DNA of 64,000 bases, taken from the NCBI RefSeq assembly GCF_002355595.1, contig NZ_AP017422.1:3658001-3722000 (forward strand), in the 5' to 3' direction. The notes beneath the pieces are model-generated. The model did not search any database and had not been told where the DNA came from. It was given only the letters and a program-made list of their open reading frames with translations. Origin of the DNA: Filimonas lacunae (GTDB taxonomy: Bacteria > Bacteroidota > Bacteroidia > Chitinophagales > Chitinophagaceae). Positions 20,001 to 29,800 of the stretch are shown one piece after another. A program made the translations under genes and the position numbers. Each line of letters opens with the position of its first letter. Within the stretch, counting starts at the first letter, position 1.

Positions 20001-21429
20001 AGGTCATGCTAACGGTGCCGTTGTTCAGGTTTACGGCAACGTAGTTGGATGAGGTGGTCAGGCCTTCGCGTATCATTATGCCGGTGGTGGCAGTGGTGAG
20101 GGAATTGCTGTTCACTTTCATTACTACGCTGGCATTGCCTGTTACGGGTTTGTATATAAACTGTACGGCATCGGCCATGTTGGTGCCGGCTCCCTGTAGG
20201 GTAAAGATGCCATTGTTGTAAGTGTAATTGCCGGCTATGCCTGGATTCCCGATGGTAACGCTGCTTAACTGTGTTACAGGATGGGTAGCAGGATATACGA
20301 TGGGTAGCAAGGGTGTGGCGGTGGAGGTATCGGCTGATTTCAGGAAGAGGAAGGTGTTGGCCCCTTCTCCTACCAATGCGCGCATTTGTGTGGTATAGGG
20401 TGTGGGGATGCTTTTGCGTAGTGCATAGGCTCCTTCTATGATGTTATGAAAATAGCTTTGCCTGCGTATGCCGCCGCTGATGCCCCAATTGGTATAGTAA
20501 GCGGAATAGCCACCGTAAGGGATGAAGCGCAGGCCGGTGGTATCTATGTTGAAATGATCGTATAATTCCCCGATGGCCAGCAAGCGGTTATTGAGTTCGG
20601 CATAGAGGTCTACGCCTTGCTTCCAGGCCAGTTCGGCACTCCACATTAATGCATCGGCTTGTACAAACCAGTGATCATCGCGACCGGCATCGCCTACCTG
20701 TCCGTTGGGCAGGCTGTTGCGTAAACCGCCGCCCGCGTCCATGCGGTATACTTCTATGGCCTGGTTCCATTTCTGCTGATCGTTGAGGAAGGCGGCTACA
20801 GCAAAGGCTATCTTTAGTTGTATAGCGCCTTTGTTGTTGTCGCGTAAGGGACTAGGGACATACGAGGTAGGCCATAACACGTTGGCAAAATAGCTGTTGA
20901 CGTGTGTGGTGTTGGCGATGCTCCAACCGGGGAAGGTAGATTTGAGTATGTCTGCGCCGGAAGCCCAGTAAGGGGCGTAATCACCAATGTCCAGCATGGA
21001 TTCATTGCCGCCCCATGAGATGTTGGTTACAGCCCAGCTATCCAGCAGGTTAGTGGCTTTGCGGGCATAGGCGCTGTCGCCGGTGAACAACCACATCCAC
21101 GCCAGGTTGTGTATGGCTATCATATCGCTTTTCCAGGCGTTGTTGTTCAGGTCGGGGGCGCGGGTTACCGTGGCAAACGGGCCTTTGGGCGCGTAGGATA
21201 AGCTGGATGCGGCGTTGGCTTTAAAGCTGTTGTAAGCGGATAGCCAGGGTTCCTGTGTAATGTTTTGTTTTAACCGGGTAATGTCTTCCGTGGTAAAGGG
21301 CATGCCCGGATGCTGGAAACGTTGTGCAGTGGTGGTATGCAGGCATAGCAGGTGCATAGCTAGTGTGCATACGGTCACAAGCAGGTAGCGGCACAAGGGC
21401 ATCGCGCCCCTGTTCAGTTCTTTTTTCAT
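17098..21429 (-). CDS. Giant secreted lyase-like multidomain protein with autotransporter-type repeats and T9SS signal
   Basis: A 1,443-residue surface or secreted protein, start at 21429 chosen for its signal region (MKKELNRGAMPLCRYLL... ending HTTTAQ). Domains in order: alginate-lyase-like alpha/alpha barrel (about 40-350) with GRDDHWFVQADALMWSAELA where the neighbouring lyase has GRDQGHS; a laminin-G/DUF1349-like sandwich (about 375-560); a putative Ig domain (about 565-650); two fibronectin type III domains (about 655-845); passenger beta-strand repeats (about 880-1300, GGITKTGSGILYITGSNTYS, VDKVGTGTLTFTGEHTYS); and a type A sorting signal (ISIWPNPTISILYITV). The barrel keeps Arg-Asp but changes the following His pattern, so activity on a uronan is plausible but not certain. 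It begins a new unit after the terminator at 21522-21553; the next gene is 31 bases on. Confidence 0.75.
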   Translation of the reverse strand: MKKELNRGAMPLCRYLLVTVCTLAMHLLCLHTTTAQRFQHPGMPFTTEDITRLKQNITQEPWLSAYNSFKANAASSLSYAPKGPFATVTRAPDLNNNAWKSDMIAIHNLAWMWLFTGDSAYARKATNLLDSWAVTNISWGGNESMLDIGDYAPYWASGADILKSTFPGWSIANTTHVNSYFANVLWPTSYVPSPLRDNNKGAIQLKIAFAVAAFLNDQQKWNQAIEVYRMDAGGGLRNSLPNGQVGDAGRDDHWFVQADALMWSAELAWKQGVDLYAELNNRLLAIGELYDHFNIDTTGLRFIPYGGYSAYYTNWGISGGIRRQSYFHNIIEGAYALRKSIPTPYTTQMRALVGEGANTFLFLKSADTSTATPLLPIVYPATHPVTQLSSVTIGNPGIAGNYTYNNGIFTLQGAGTNMADAVQFIYKPVTGNASVVMKVNSNSLTTATTGIMIREGLTTSSNYVAVNLNNGTVSMTSRGDTARTAYVHYGPATPWWLKLERVGNRIFSFHSQDSIHWSNNALCLGAWKDTMYIGVYTLSNNTSALNTAILSQVAITNTTPAGAPVITSPLALQAVRADSIHYSITTTPTATRYKAEGLPTGLLLDTLTGCVKGRVATPGTWQVLLKATNAAGSGMAMLSVTITDSAAPVKPAGITATANSNGTIVLNWTASANATAYAIKRALVAGGPYTVIANGVTAASYTDAKPVPEVRNYYIVTAWAGNLESPASTEVSASVPPATPAIPVVTMLTNSLRLLWSTADGAVTYNIKRSTTMAGPYSTIATVTDTSYTDTNVVSGNAYYYVVSAKGNTLESGNSPEAFGVPGATVTTWSPQPVQDIWSDTTSWIEKRIPASPAVVLFGATSDSTIQNDITGLQLSRLQFTSNASAYTLTGNAITLNRDVVSNTTKPQQVTMPLALNNPITIYNPSGDITLTNTITGTGGITKTGSGILYITGSNTYSGNTIIGGAAGGWPANTGIAISGAGTGTTGAPTAGALGIGKLIMSGGALFSAGSDATLYNDIEIAAGTSSYWFQTTNALNLYGRITGSGTLRNDGNVYAGLHLYGDNSGFTGQFINVLRSGNVRLRFETPQSGSANASWLLDARSVDCQSLQFATGTISFGALTGRGYFRNNGGGAPIISIGALNTTHTFEGTINGTIGVDKVGTGTLTFTGEHTYSTATTIKAGKLQLNNNAATGAFNSPVTATTGAFGGTGRSVKNITIGTGSGTGAALEPGNQGIGTLTTTATLTLNQDAVWKEELNYSTQQADKMIAANIILNSPQLVLNITTTDTLPVGTSFVIASNTGTSPVTGTFANLPEMSTVSAGGYTFRITYQGGDGNDIVLLDDRTVSLSLTNALANTTGEKDTLHNATTISIWPNPTISILYITVPSNRNRTTLSITAADGRLLLNRPLQNTREAIPVHTFPAGLYFVTVRTGNQVITRKIIKQ

Positions 21430-21521
21430 AATGGCAAGTGTTAGATGATAAGCAGCAATCAAAAATGTTAACCCTGCTAAAATAAGTACCGGGTGCAGGG
21501 ATGGCGGGGGTAAAAACGATC

Positions 21522-21553
21522 AAAAAAAGGGGAGGTTTTTAGGCCTCCCCTTT
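21522..21553 (-). terminator. Rho-independent terminator after GH97
   Basis: Read on the minus strand: stem AAAGGGGAGG with CCTCCCCTTT around an 8-base loop, followed by a run of seven T. It lies 16 bases after the GH97 stop, so the SusC-SusD-GH28-GH97 transcript ends here and the giant lyase gene needs its own promoter. Confidence 0.85.
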
Positions 21554-21568
21554 GGAATACTGGGTTTG

Positions 21569-23503
21569 TTATTGGATTCGGGAGATGGGTAATTCTATTA
21601 TAATAGCCTGCCCTCCTTTCGCGGCTATACTTACCGGTAGTATATCTCCTTTTTTCACGGCAAAGGTTCTGATGCTAATACTACCGTTACCATCATCTTC
21701 ATAAGCGGTGGCGGTGTAGTTTTTACCGGGTTGTAAAAAGTTCAGTGTCAGGGTATCCTTCCAGTCATTTAAACCGGCAGCGTTGCCTATAAACCAGGTA
21801 TTGCCGTGCCTGCGAGCTACCGATATGTATTTACCGGGCTCGCCTTTGAGGTAGTGCGATTCATTCCATACGGTGGGTACTTTGGTAAAGAATGCTATTT
21901 CCTTGTCATTGGTGTATTCTTTGGGCTTGCCATACCAGAATATGGCCTGTAGTGGGCTGAAATAGACTACGGTTAATGCCAACTGCTGGGCCTTGCTCAC
22001 TTTTAACTGTTTACTGTAGCTGCTGGTGGCGTTGGGATAGCAGAAGGTGAAATCTGCGGGGCCGGCCAGGAAGCGGGTAAAGGGTAATAAGGTATTGTGA
22101 AAGGCATCGGGACAGTTTTCGTCTCCTCTTATTCCCTCTTGTGTTAGAAGCTGCGGATAGCGAATGCTTAAACCGGTGGGCTTGTAGTTGTCGTGTATGT
22201 CCAGTATAAAACCGTGTTCATACACTTTTTGCATGGCGGTGGAAAGCCAGGTTAGGCCTTGCTGTGTTAAGCCATCTACAAAGCCGAATTTAAGGCCGGC
22301 TACGCCCCATTGTTTGTAGAGGGGTAATATCGTATCCAGCCACTGGCGCAGGCCTACGTAGTTGACATAGAGTATGACGCCTATCCCCTTTTCTTTGCCG
22401 TAGGCTATTACTTTGGGCATGTCTATGGCGGGTATTACGGTGGTGGGATTAGAAGTGGTTCTAAACTCTGCGCCGTACCATCCGGCATCGTACATGATGT
22501 ATTGGAAATGATGGGCTACGGCAAAGTCAATACATTCCAGTCCGCTTTGGGTGGTGAGCTGTGCGCGTATCAGTTTGCCGGGTTTAATCCAGTTGGGTGT
22601 AGGTGTCGGGGTGTCGTTTTGTGCCAGTAGCAGGTTTAGCTGACTGTAGTGATGCAGGGCTATGGCGGTGGAGGCTACGCTTATGGTGCGCCAGGGTGTT
22701 ACCAGTGAATCCTGAAACGTCACAGCGCTATCGCGTGGAAATATTACTTCCAGCGCGTCTTTGGCCTGGCTTTTATGTAGTTCTGCTTTGGTATAGCAGG
22801 TGTTGGCGGCTTCGCCTATGTGCAGGTATTTATTGCTGCCTTGTAAGGTAGCGGGGAAATCGCAGGTGCGTGTAAAGGTGTCGAGCGCGGTGGGTGTAAA
22901 CTCCGACTCTTCGTTATATTGATAGAGCGTGTAGGGGGCTGTGAAATAGAAGCCGGTGTATTCCTGCTGTACCTCGCCGTTGCCATTCAACTCATAGCGG
23001 AAGGCGATGCTGCCGTTGTAGGCGCGGGCTATCAGTTTCCAGGGTTGTGTGCCGGTTTGGCATTGCAGGGTGAGTTGCTGGTAATGATTTACCAGGGTAT
23101 CGTTTTCGCCTAGTGGCCAGTATTGCTTTTGGTGAATGCTTTTGCGGGTAGCGTTTTGTATAAGCGCCCGTTCTCCTATGTTGCTGTTGTTTACGCGCAG
23201 GCCTAATGGCGACCAGCGTAATACCAGTTGTTGCTTATACCATACACGGTATAGGATGCGGCCTTGGATGGCGGTGCTTATTTCGCAGCGGGTGTTATCA
23301 TCGGGTGATGTTATGGTTACCTGCGTGATGGGTTTAGCATAACCTCCCGATGTGGCCTGGGCCTGGGTATGAGCTTTTGCTTGCTGCCTGGCTTGACGGT
23401 TGGTGCGTACCTGAGCTTGTGCTGCCTTGCTGGTGAATATTATCAGCATCAGTATAGGCAATACCCGTAACAGGCAGGTATCTTTTATAAAGCGTTTTAT
23501 CAT
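21569..23503 (-). CDS. GH97-family alpha-glycosidase
   Basis: A 644-residue exported glycosidase. Signal peptide about 1-30 followed by a Gln/Ala-rich linker, N-terminal beta-sandwich (about 55-300), (beta/alpha)8 barrel (about 305-560) and a C-terminal beta domain. GH97 signatures: AFRYELNG (168-174), YNEESEF, AGLKFGFVDG (402-411), IHDNYKPTG and TQEGIRGDE (Glu 456). GH97 contains retaining enzymes with a nucleophile Asp in KVDF and inverting enzymes with Gly at that place and a Glu base in HE. Here Gly 407 fits the inverting type but the base position is Asp 438, so the mechanism cannot be assigned. Its start overlaps the GH28 stop (ATGA). Known activities are alpha-glucosidase and alpha-galactosidase. 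Confidence 0.85.
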   Translation of the reverse strand: MIKRFIKDTCLLRVLPILMLIIFTSKAAQAQVRTNRQARQQAKAHTQAQATSGGYAKPITQVTITSPDDNTRCEISTAIQGRILYRVWYKQQLVLRWSPLGLRVNNSNIGERALIQNATRKSIHQKQYWPLGENDTLVNHYQQLTLQCQTGTQPWKLIARAYNGSIAFRYELNGNGEVQQEYTGFYFTAPYTLYQYNEESEFTPTALDTFTRTCDFPATLQGSNKYLHIGEAANTCYTKAELHKSQAKDALEVIFPRDSAVTFQDSLVTPWRTISVASTAIALHHYSQLNLLLAQNDTPTPTPNWIKPGKLIRAQLTTQSGLECIDFAVAHHFQYIMYDAGWYGAEFRTTSNPTTVIPAIDMPKVIAYGKEKGIGVILYVNYVGLRQWLDTILPLYKQWGVAGLKFGFVDGLTQQGLTWLSTAMQKVYEHGFILDIHDNYKPTGLSIRYPQLLTQEGIRGDENCPDAFHNTLLPFTRFLAGPADFTFCYPNATSSYSKQLKVSKAQQLALTVVYFSPLQAIFWYGKPKEYTNDKEIAFFTKVPTVWNESHYLKGEPGKYISVARRHGNTWFIGNAAGLNDWKDTLTLNFLQPGKNYTATAYEDDGNGSISIRTFAVKKGDILPVSIAAKGGQAIIIELPISRIQ

Positions 23504-24921
23504 TTAGCAGTGCTTTCGTTGTTAAAAATAATATTCTCTGCAAAGGGGCCTGTTATTATATGGGCTTCTGTAGCATTGCGCACTGGTTTGCCATTAATGC
23601 GCAGGCCTTCAAATGTAACGCCGTTTACTTTGTGGTTGGCGTCCAGTCCTTTTATTACCGGGTAAGTGGTATTGCTTCCGGTGTACTGTATGTTTTTAAA
23701 GGATATATCCTGCACACCCCGGCCGGGGGCAGCGTTGTATTTGCTGTTGTATACTACGCGTATGTTCAGTAACTGCCCTTCTTCAAAATCATCTACATAG
23801 ATGTTTTCAAAACGCACCTGGCGCACCAGGTTGTTATCGCCACAGCTAATGGCCATGCAGCCTTCGTAATCGGGATCATCTTCGTCCTGCTCCAATATAT
23901 GTATGTTTTTAAACAGGATATTTTCCAGGGTGTCCCCTCCTGCTGTGGCGTTGCCGTGCAAGCCTATGTTAATGGGATGCGCTACATCAGCCCATAGTAT
24001 GGCGTTGGTGATGGTGCAGTTGCGCACGTTGCCGTAAAAGTTCCAGCGGCTGCCGTAGAGGGCGATGCAGTCGTCGGAGTTGCGCAGGAATACATCATCT
24101 ATTACTACGTCGGAACAGCTCATCAGGTCTATGCCATCGCTCCAACCCTGACTGCTGAACGATTTAACGTTGCGGATGGTGAGGTGTTGCGATGCGCCGC
24201 CGCAGATGGTGTAGTGACGCGGATTAATAAAGGTGATGCCTTCTATGGTTACATGGCTGGAATGGTCAACCAATATGCCTTCGGGGGCCTGGTCTATAAT
24301 ACCACGACCTTTGATGTGTACGTTGTGTACGTTTTCGCATACCAGTTTGCCGCGTACTACAGCCCCGCCTGCTATGTATACGGTTTTGCCGGAGGGTATG
24401 CTAAATTCTTTTTGTACGGTGTCTTTGGGCAGGTGCAGGCCGGGCGCAAAATAGATCACATTGGTATCGCCGGGCCGGGGTTTGTCCTTTTCCGGTTCGT
24501 TGGCAAACACGTGCAGGTTATGCAGTTTATCGCCGTTGCACTCTACGGATATTTTGCGGGGTTGCGGTAGTGTAAAGGTGATGACATTGCCTTGCACTTT
24601 GGGCTGTATGCCGTAGGCCTGGGGACGTATCTTCACTTCCCGCACATTGTCGTTGTTCTTGCGCACCATCACTTCTACCGGGCCTTCCATGTCAAAGTAT
24701 ACCATCGAAGCGTCCTGCACTTTGTCCAGATCTACTTTTACTTTATACTCGTATAAGTCCTGCCACTGGCCGCCCGGTTGGCGCACACGCACGGTATAGT
24801 CGTCGTTGTGCATGGCATAGGTTACCGCAGCGGGTGCGGGGTAAGTAACCAGCTGCTGCGCAGTAGCGCAACAGCTGGTGATCATTCCTATGAATAAGCA
24901 ATTCCATTTCTTAACGTTCAT
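23500..24921 (-). CDS. GH28-like right-handed beta-helix glycosidase
   Basis: A 473-residue secreted beta-helix protein, signal MNVKKWNCLFIGMITSCCAT; the frame extends six codons upstream (to 24939) but the chosen ATG gives the better signal. After an N-terminal beta domain (about 25-130), the helix carries GKTVYIAGGAVVRGKL, GRGIIDQ, SSHVTIEGITFINP, SQGWSDGIDL and VFLRNSDDCIALYG. The paired Asp residues of NSDDC match the GH28 catalytic Asp pair; the following motifs (GHG, RIK) are less clear, with INIGLHGNA instead. GH28 enzymes hydrolyse polygalacturonan or related links. It lies 26 bases after SusD and couples to GH97 by ATGA overlap, so it belongs to the locus. Substrate is inferred to be uronate- or rhamnose-linked. 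Confidence 0.75.
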   Translation of the reverse strand: MNVKKWNCLFIGMITSCCATAQQLVTYPAPAAVTYAMHNDDYTVRVRQPGGQWQDLYEYKVKVDLDKVQDASMVYFDMEGPVEVMVRKNNDNVREVKIRPQAYGIQPKVQGNVITFTLPQPRKISVECNGDKLHNLHVFANEPEKDKPRPGDTNVIYFAPGLHLPKDTVQKEFSIPSGKTVYIAGGAVVRGKLVCENVHNVHIKGRGIIDQAPEGILVDHSSHVTIEGITFINPRHYTICGGASQHLTIRNVKSFSSQGWSDGIDLMSCSDVVIDDVFLRNSDDCIALYGSRWNFYGNVRNCTITNAILWADVAHPINIGLHGNATAGGDTLENILFKNIHILEQDEDDPDYEGCMAISCGDNNLVRQVRFENIYVDDFEEGQLLNIRVVYNSKYNAAPGRGVQDISFKNIQYTGSNTTYPVIKGLDANHKVNGVTFEGLRINGKPVRNATEAHIITGPFAENIIFNNESTAK

Positions 24922-24947
24922 ACACGCATCAGTTATCATCCAACATG

Positions 24948-26792
24948 TTAGTAGCCCGGGTTTTGCAACAGGTTGCGATTCAGGGTTACCTGGTCTTGTG
25001 GAATAGAGGTGAGATAATTCTTTTTGGTCATGGGCACCGCAGGGGGGCCGCTGAGTATTACCGCGCCGGTGGTGGCATCTACGCCAAAGGCATAGGTGGC
25101 GGGGTTATAAGCGGGTTTGTTGGTGTACGGGTTGGTAAAGGTGGCTATTTCGGTAGGCTGACCTTTATACTGTACTACCATGCCCAGTGGCACCTGGTTG
25201 AGTTCCTGCTCGGCTATGCCCCAGCGGAACAGATCGGTAAAGCGGGTGTTTTCGCTCAGCAGCTCCAGGGTGCGTTCGCGGCGTATCTCGCCCAGCATAG
25301 TAAGCGATGGGTAAGGCGCTATTAACGCATTGGTTAAAGGGGCTGCACCGGCACGCGCGCGAATTTTATTGACAGAGATGTTTAAATCATTATCTGATAT
25401 GTTACCATTGCCCAGTTCGCATTTGGCTTCGGCATAGGTAAGGTATACTTCTGCTAAGCGAATTTGCGGGTAGTCGTACGATTCCTGGTAGTCGTTACGG
25501 TTGGCGCTTTCGCTGCTCCATTTACGGCTGCCGTAGCCACTACCGCCGTTGCTGAGGTCGGGGTACGCTACGTTGATGTAAGAGGGCCAGTTGAATACGG
25601 TGAGGTAGTTGGCCAGCGTGTAGTTGGCGCCGTAGGCGGAACCGAAGCCCCAGTATTTCTGGCGGGGTGCGCCGGTAATGCAGGTCATGCGCGATTCGCG
25701 GTTGGTAAACTCGTCTGTCATCAGCGCATAACCTTTGGCCAATGGCGATACACTGTAAGGCAGGCCATCTTTACACAGGAACATATCCATCAGCTTGCGC
25801 GATATGCTGCCACCGCCGGTGTGGGTAAGGTTGGCATTGCCTTGCAGCAGGGTGTAATCGTACCGGCTGCTGAGCAGGTATTCTTTGTTGGCGGTTTTTA
25901 CCAGGCCTTTGGGGTTAGAAGCGGCATCGTCCAGTATAAACAGGTAGCGGTAGCTGAGGGAGTCTACGCCGGTAAATAGTGTATAGTCCGGATAGCTCAT
26001 TACCTGTTCGCATAACAATGCGGCTTCGGTGAGGTATTTAGTAACGTTACCGGCATCATAGCCTTTGCTGCCTGCTCCGGTGGTGGAGCCATCGCCATCG
26101 GTGGCTTTGCCTACATATTTTTCGTAGGTGCCTTCATACAGCAATACTCTTGCTTTAAAAGCCATAGCGGCCTGTTTGCTTACCTGTCCTTTGTCGGCCG
26201 CGGCAATGCTGGCTTCCAGTGGCAGGCCGTCTATCGCCACATCCAGATCGCTCAGTACCTGGCGGGTGACTTCGTAGCGACTATTGCGTGGTGCACTCAG
26301 CAGCCCGCTGTTTACATCGGCTACAATAGTATCCAAAGGCACACCGCCATAGCGTTTTAACAGGAAGAAGTGGTGCCAGGCACGGAAGAAGTAAGCAGCC
26401 GCTACGTAGGGTTTAATGCCGGCATAGTCGCCGGGATATTGCGGCACTTTGGCTATGAGAATGTTGTTGGCACGTATATAACTGTAGGCATTGTTCCAGT
26501 ATACATCTGCGGCGTTCAGTGCCGAAGGCCAGCCGTAGCCGGGACTCAGCAGATCGCTCCCCCCATCCATCCAGTTATAAATATTACTGCTGTTGACGGG
26601 ACGAAAGCCAATCATTTTATTATAGAAATCGTTGGCGGCTGCTTTAAACTGATCGGGTGTTTTAAAGTACACGGCTTCTGTAGCCTGATCCAGCGGATCA
26701 AGATCCAGAAAGGTTTTGGTGCACGACTGCAACAGCCCCAGCAAGGCGGCGGCAGTGAGTATACTTAGTTTTTTTATTGTTGGCATAACCAT
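24948..26792 (-). CDS. SusD/RagB-family surface glycan-binding lipoprotein
   Basis: A 614-residue outer-membrane lipoprotein that caps the SusC channel and captures oligosaccharides. Lipobox LLQSC (Cys 24); a second in-frame ATG two codons on (26786) is equally possible as start. SusD signatures: FLDLDPLDQATEAVYFKTPDQF near the N terminus, PYVAAAYFFRAWHHFFLLKRYGGVPL (about 133-158), DLDVAIDGLP, and C-terminal QIRLAEVYLTYAEAK with GEIRRERTLELLSENTRFTDL. The SusC stop is 22 bases upstream, the usual pair order. The TPR-like helices are complete. Ligand unknown but set by the locus enzymes (uronic acid polymer). Confidence 0.93.
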   Translation of the reverse strand: MVMPTIKKLSILTAAALLGLLQSCTKTFLDLDPLDQATEAVYFKTPDQFKAAANDFYNKMIGFRPVNSSNIYNWMDGGSDLLSPGYGWPSALNAADVYWNNAYSYIRANNILIAKVPQYPGDYAGIKPYVAAAYFFRAWHHFFLLKRYGGVPLDTIVADVNSGLLSAPRNSRYEVTRQVLSDLDVAIDGLPLEASIAAADKGQVSKQAAMAFKARVLLYEGTYEKYVGKATDGDGSTTGAGSKGYDAGNVTKYLTEAALLCEQVMSYPDYTLFTGVDSLSYRYLFILDDAASNPKGLVKTANKEYLLSSRYDYTLLQGNANLTHTGGGSISRKLMDMFLCKDGLPYSVSPLAKGYALMTDEFTNRESRMTCITGAPRQKYWGFGSAYGANYTLANYLTVFNWPSYINVAYPDLSNGGSGYGSRKWSSESANRNDYQESYDYPQIRLAEVYLTYAEAKCELGNGNISDNDLNISVNKIRARAGAAPLTNALIAPYPSLTMLGEIRRERTLELLSENTRFTDLFRWGIAEQELNQVPLGMVVQYKGQPTEIATFTNPYTNKPAYNPATYAFGVDATTGAVILSGPPAVPMTKKNYLTSIPQDQVTLNRNLLQNPGY

Positions 26793-26814
26793 CGTTTTTT
26801 AACTTTCAAACAAT

Positions 26815-29800
26815 CTAAAAGGTAAGGTTGAGTCCGAACGCCCATGTTCTGAAAAAAGGATAACTGTTATCAGAGCTTTCACCGCGTTCCGGATCAAAGC
26901 CATCGCGCACAGAGGTAAGCTCGAACAGGTCGTTACCGGAGAAGTACACGCGCAGCTTATCGGCTTTGATGCGGTTGGCTACCGACCTGGGCAGTGTGTA
27001 GCCTATCACCAGCATCTTTAACCGGGCGTAGCGCAGGTTTTGCACGTTTACATCGTTAAACTGCCAGTTCCAGTTGTTGACGTTGTTATCGAACGACAGG
27101 CGGGGATATTGCGCACCAGGATTATCGGGCGTCCATGTTTTGCCTATATAAGTAGTGTTTACGTTGAGGTAGTTGCGGAAGAAAGGGGCACGACCGTTGC
27201 CGGTGCGCAGGATGTTCCATTTGTACACGCCTTGTATAAAAGCACCAAAATCGAAGCCGCGCCATTGGGCACCGAGGTTAATACCAAACTGGTAATGCGG
27301 GTCGGCATCGCCATAGTAATACAAATCGCCACTGCCTTTGAGGCCGGTTCCGGTAGGCGTTATTTTACCATCGCCATCGAGGTCTACCACTTTCAAATCG
27401 CCGGGACGCAGTACGTTGGTGGCACCTGCACCGCCGTTATAGGTGGCTACGCGGCCCGAAGCGCCGTATTTGGTAAAGTAGTCGTTGGCTTGCTGTTGTG
27501 TTTGAAAATAGCCATCCGTTTTATATACATAAATGCTGTTAAGCGGGTAGCCTTCGCGTGGGGTGGTATACTTGCCCTCGGCCCAGGTGTTGGCTCCTGC
27601 ATATGACAGTACCGTGTTTTTAGCATTGAACAGGTTAAAGCCTACATTGTACTGCACGGCCCCTATTTTGTCTTTCCAGTTAAGGGTTAACTCCCAGCCG
27701 CGTGTGCGCAGGGTGCCGCTGTTGGTGGTAGGCGCTTGTCCGCCCAGAATGCTGGGATATACCACGCGAATCAGCATGCCTGTGTTCTTGTTTTCAAACA
27801 TTTCGAACGTACCGGTTAAGCGGTTGGTAAGCATGCCAAACTCCAGGGCGATGTTCTTTTTGGCCATTCTTTCCCAGGTGCGTTGGTTGGTGGTAATGCC
27901 ATTGAGGTAGCCGGTGGTTTGTAAGGCGGGTGTGCTGCCAAACAACGCAGTGCCGGTGCCTATCAGCGCCAGGTAATCGTAGTTGCCCAGGCTGGCTTGT
28001 CCGCCGGTTTCGCCGTAGCCGCCTTTTATCTTTAATTCATCCAGCCAGTTGATGTGTTTCATAAACGGCTCTTCGGTAATACGCCATCCGCCGCTGATAC
28101 CATAGAAGTTACTCCACCGGCTGCTTATGTCAAAGCGGGACGAGCCATCGCGGCGGCCCAGCACTTCCAGCAGGTACTTTCTTTTATAGTCGTAGTTGAT
28201 ACGGGTGAAATAAGATACCAGTCCCCAGTGGCTGGAACCGCCGGAGTTCAGGCCGGTAAACGAAGCTGTGGTGGGCGATATAGCGGTGTTGATATCGTAT
28301 AAGCCATCGTATTGCAATTGCGAGCGGGAAGCGCTGAGGGCTTTGGTTTCGGAAAGTTCGGCGCTGGTACCTGCCATCACGGCTATGTTGTGATGCTTAG
28401 CGATTGTTTTTATATAATCGGCCTGGGCACTATAGGTTTGGTATACGGTGTTACCAATGGTTTCTGTAATAGCGGGGTTGTTGGGTGGGCCATATTGTAT
28501 GGAGTTCACTTTTGTACCCAGCCAGTTATACAGGTTAAAGGTTTGGTTATAGGCGGTGTTCCATCCATCACGTTTTACCACGGCTGCGTTACCGGTAAGT
28601 TTTAATCCTTTCAGCACTTCGGCTATCAGTTTGGCATTCAGCCGCACAATGCCTTCGCGGTTTTTGGTAGTACCACCGCTTTGGGTAAAGGCTACGGGAT
28701 TGCGAAAGCCATAATCATCGTAGTATTGGCCCAGTTTGTTATATACGGGGAAGATGGGCGCATCGAAGTACCCATTGCCTACGCCGTTGCGCGGACTTTG
28801 CACCGTGCGGTTATCGAACGATACGCTTGTTTCCAGGCGCACACGGTCGCTGATATTGTAGTCGTAGTTAAAGCGGGTAGTGTATTTCTTTTCGCCATCG
28901 TAGGCGGTTTTCAGCAGGCTTTTGTTATCGGAGTAGCCCAGTGAAAACATATAGGCGGTTTTGCCGTTGGAGCCGCGTACACTCAGGTTTTGCTGGTTGC
29001 TCCACGAAGGGCCGTACAGCGCATCCTGCCAGTTGTTATTGGCATAGTGGTGTACAATGCCGGAAGGATCGGTATAATCGAAAGAGGAATCAGCGGCCAT
29101 CTTGATAAGGTTGTCTTTGGTCCATTGCGGAAACCACTCCACGGGGTTGCCTGCTACATCTCTTTTATCGGAGGTGGATGTTTGCAGGTACAGGCTGGCC
29201 CACTGACTCATGCTGGCCCAGGGCACGGTAATGCCAATGGTATTGCGATTGAAGTTACTGTTGAGGCTCACCTGCATTTTACCGCCTTTACCGCGTTTGG
29301 TGGTTACCAGCACTACACCGCCTTGCGCACGTGCGCCGTAGATAGCGGCAGAAGCATCTTTTAACGCGGTTACACTTTCTATATCGTTCGGGTTAATCTG
29401 GTTAAACTCCCAGGTGCCTATCAGGGGCACGCCATCTATTATGATCAGCGGGTCAACGGCCGATACGGAGCTGGCGCCGCGCATTACAATACTCAGCCCT
29501 TCGTTACCGGGGCGTGTAGAGGTACGGGTGATTTGCAGGCCGGGTATAAAGCCTTGTAAAGCGGTGGCGGCATTGGCCAGGGGACGATCTTTAAACACTT
29601 CTTCGCCTACTTGCACAATACTGCCGGTAAGGGTGGCTTTTTTACGGGCACCATAGCCTACCACTACCACATCGCCCAGGTCGGCAGCGTTGGCGGGCTG
29701 TAACAGAATGTCCAGGGTGTTGGAATCATCCGGGGTTATTTTCAGGGTGGCATAGCCAACATGGGTTACCACCAGTTTTGCACCGGCTGGTGCATGCAGG

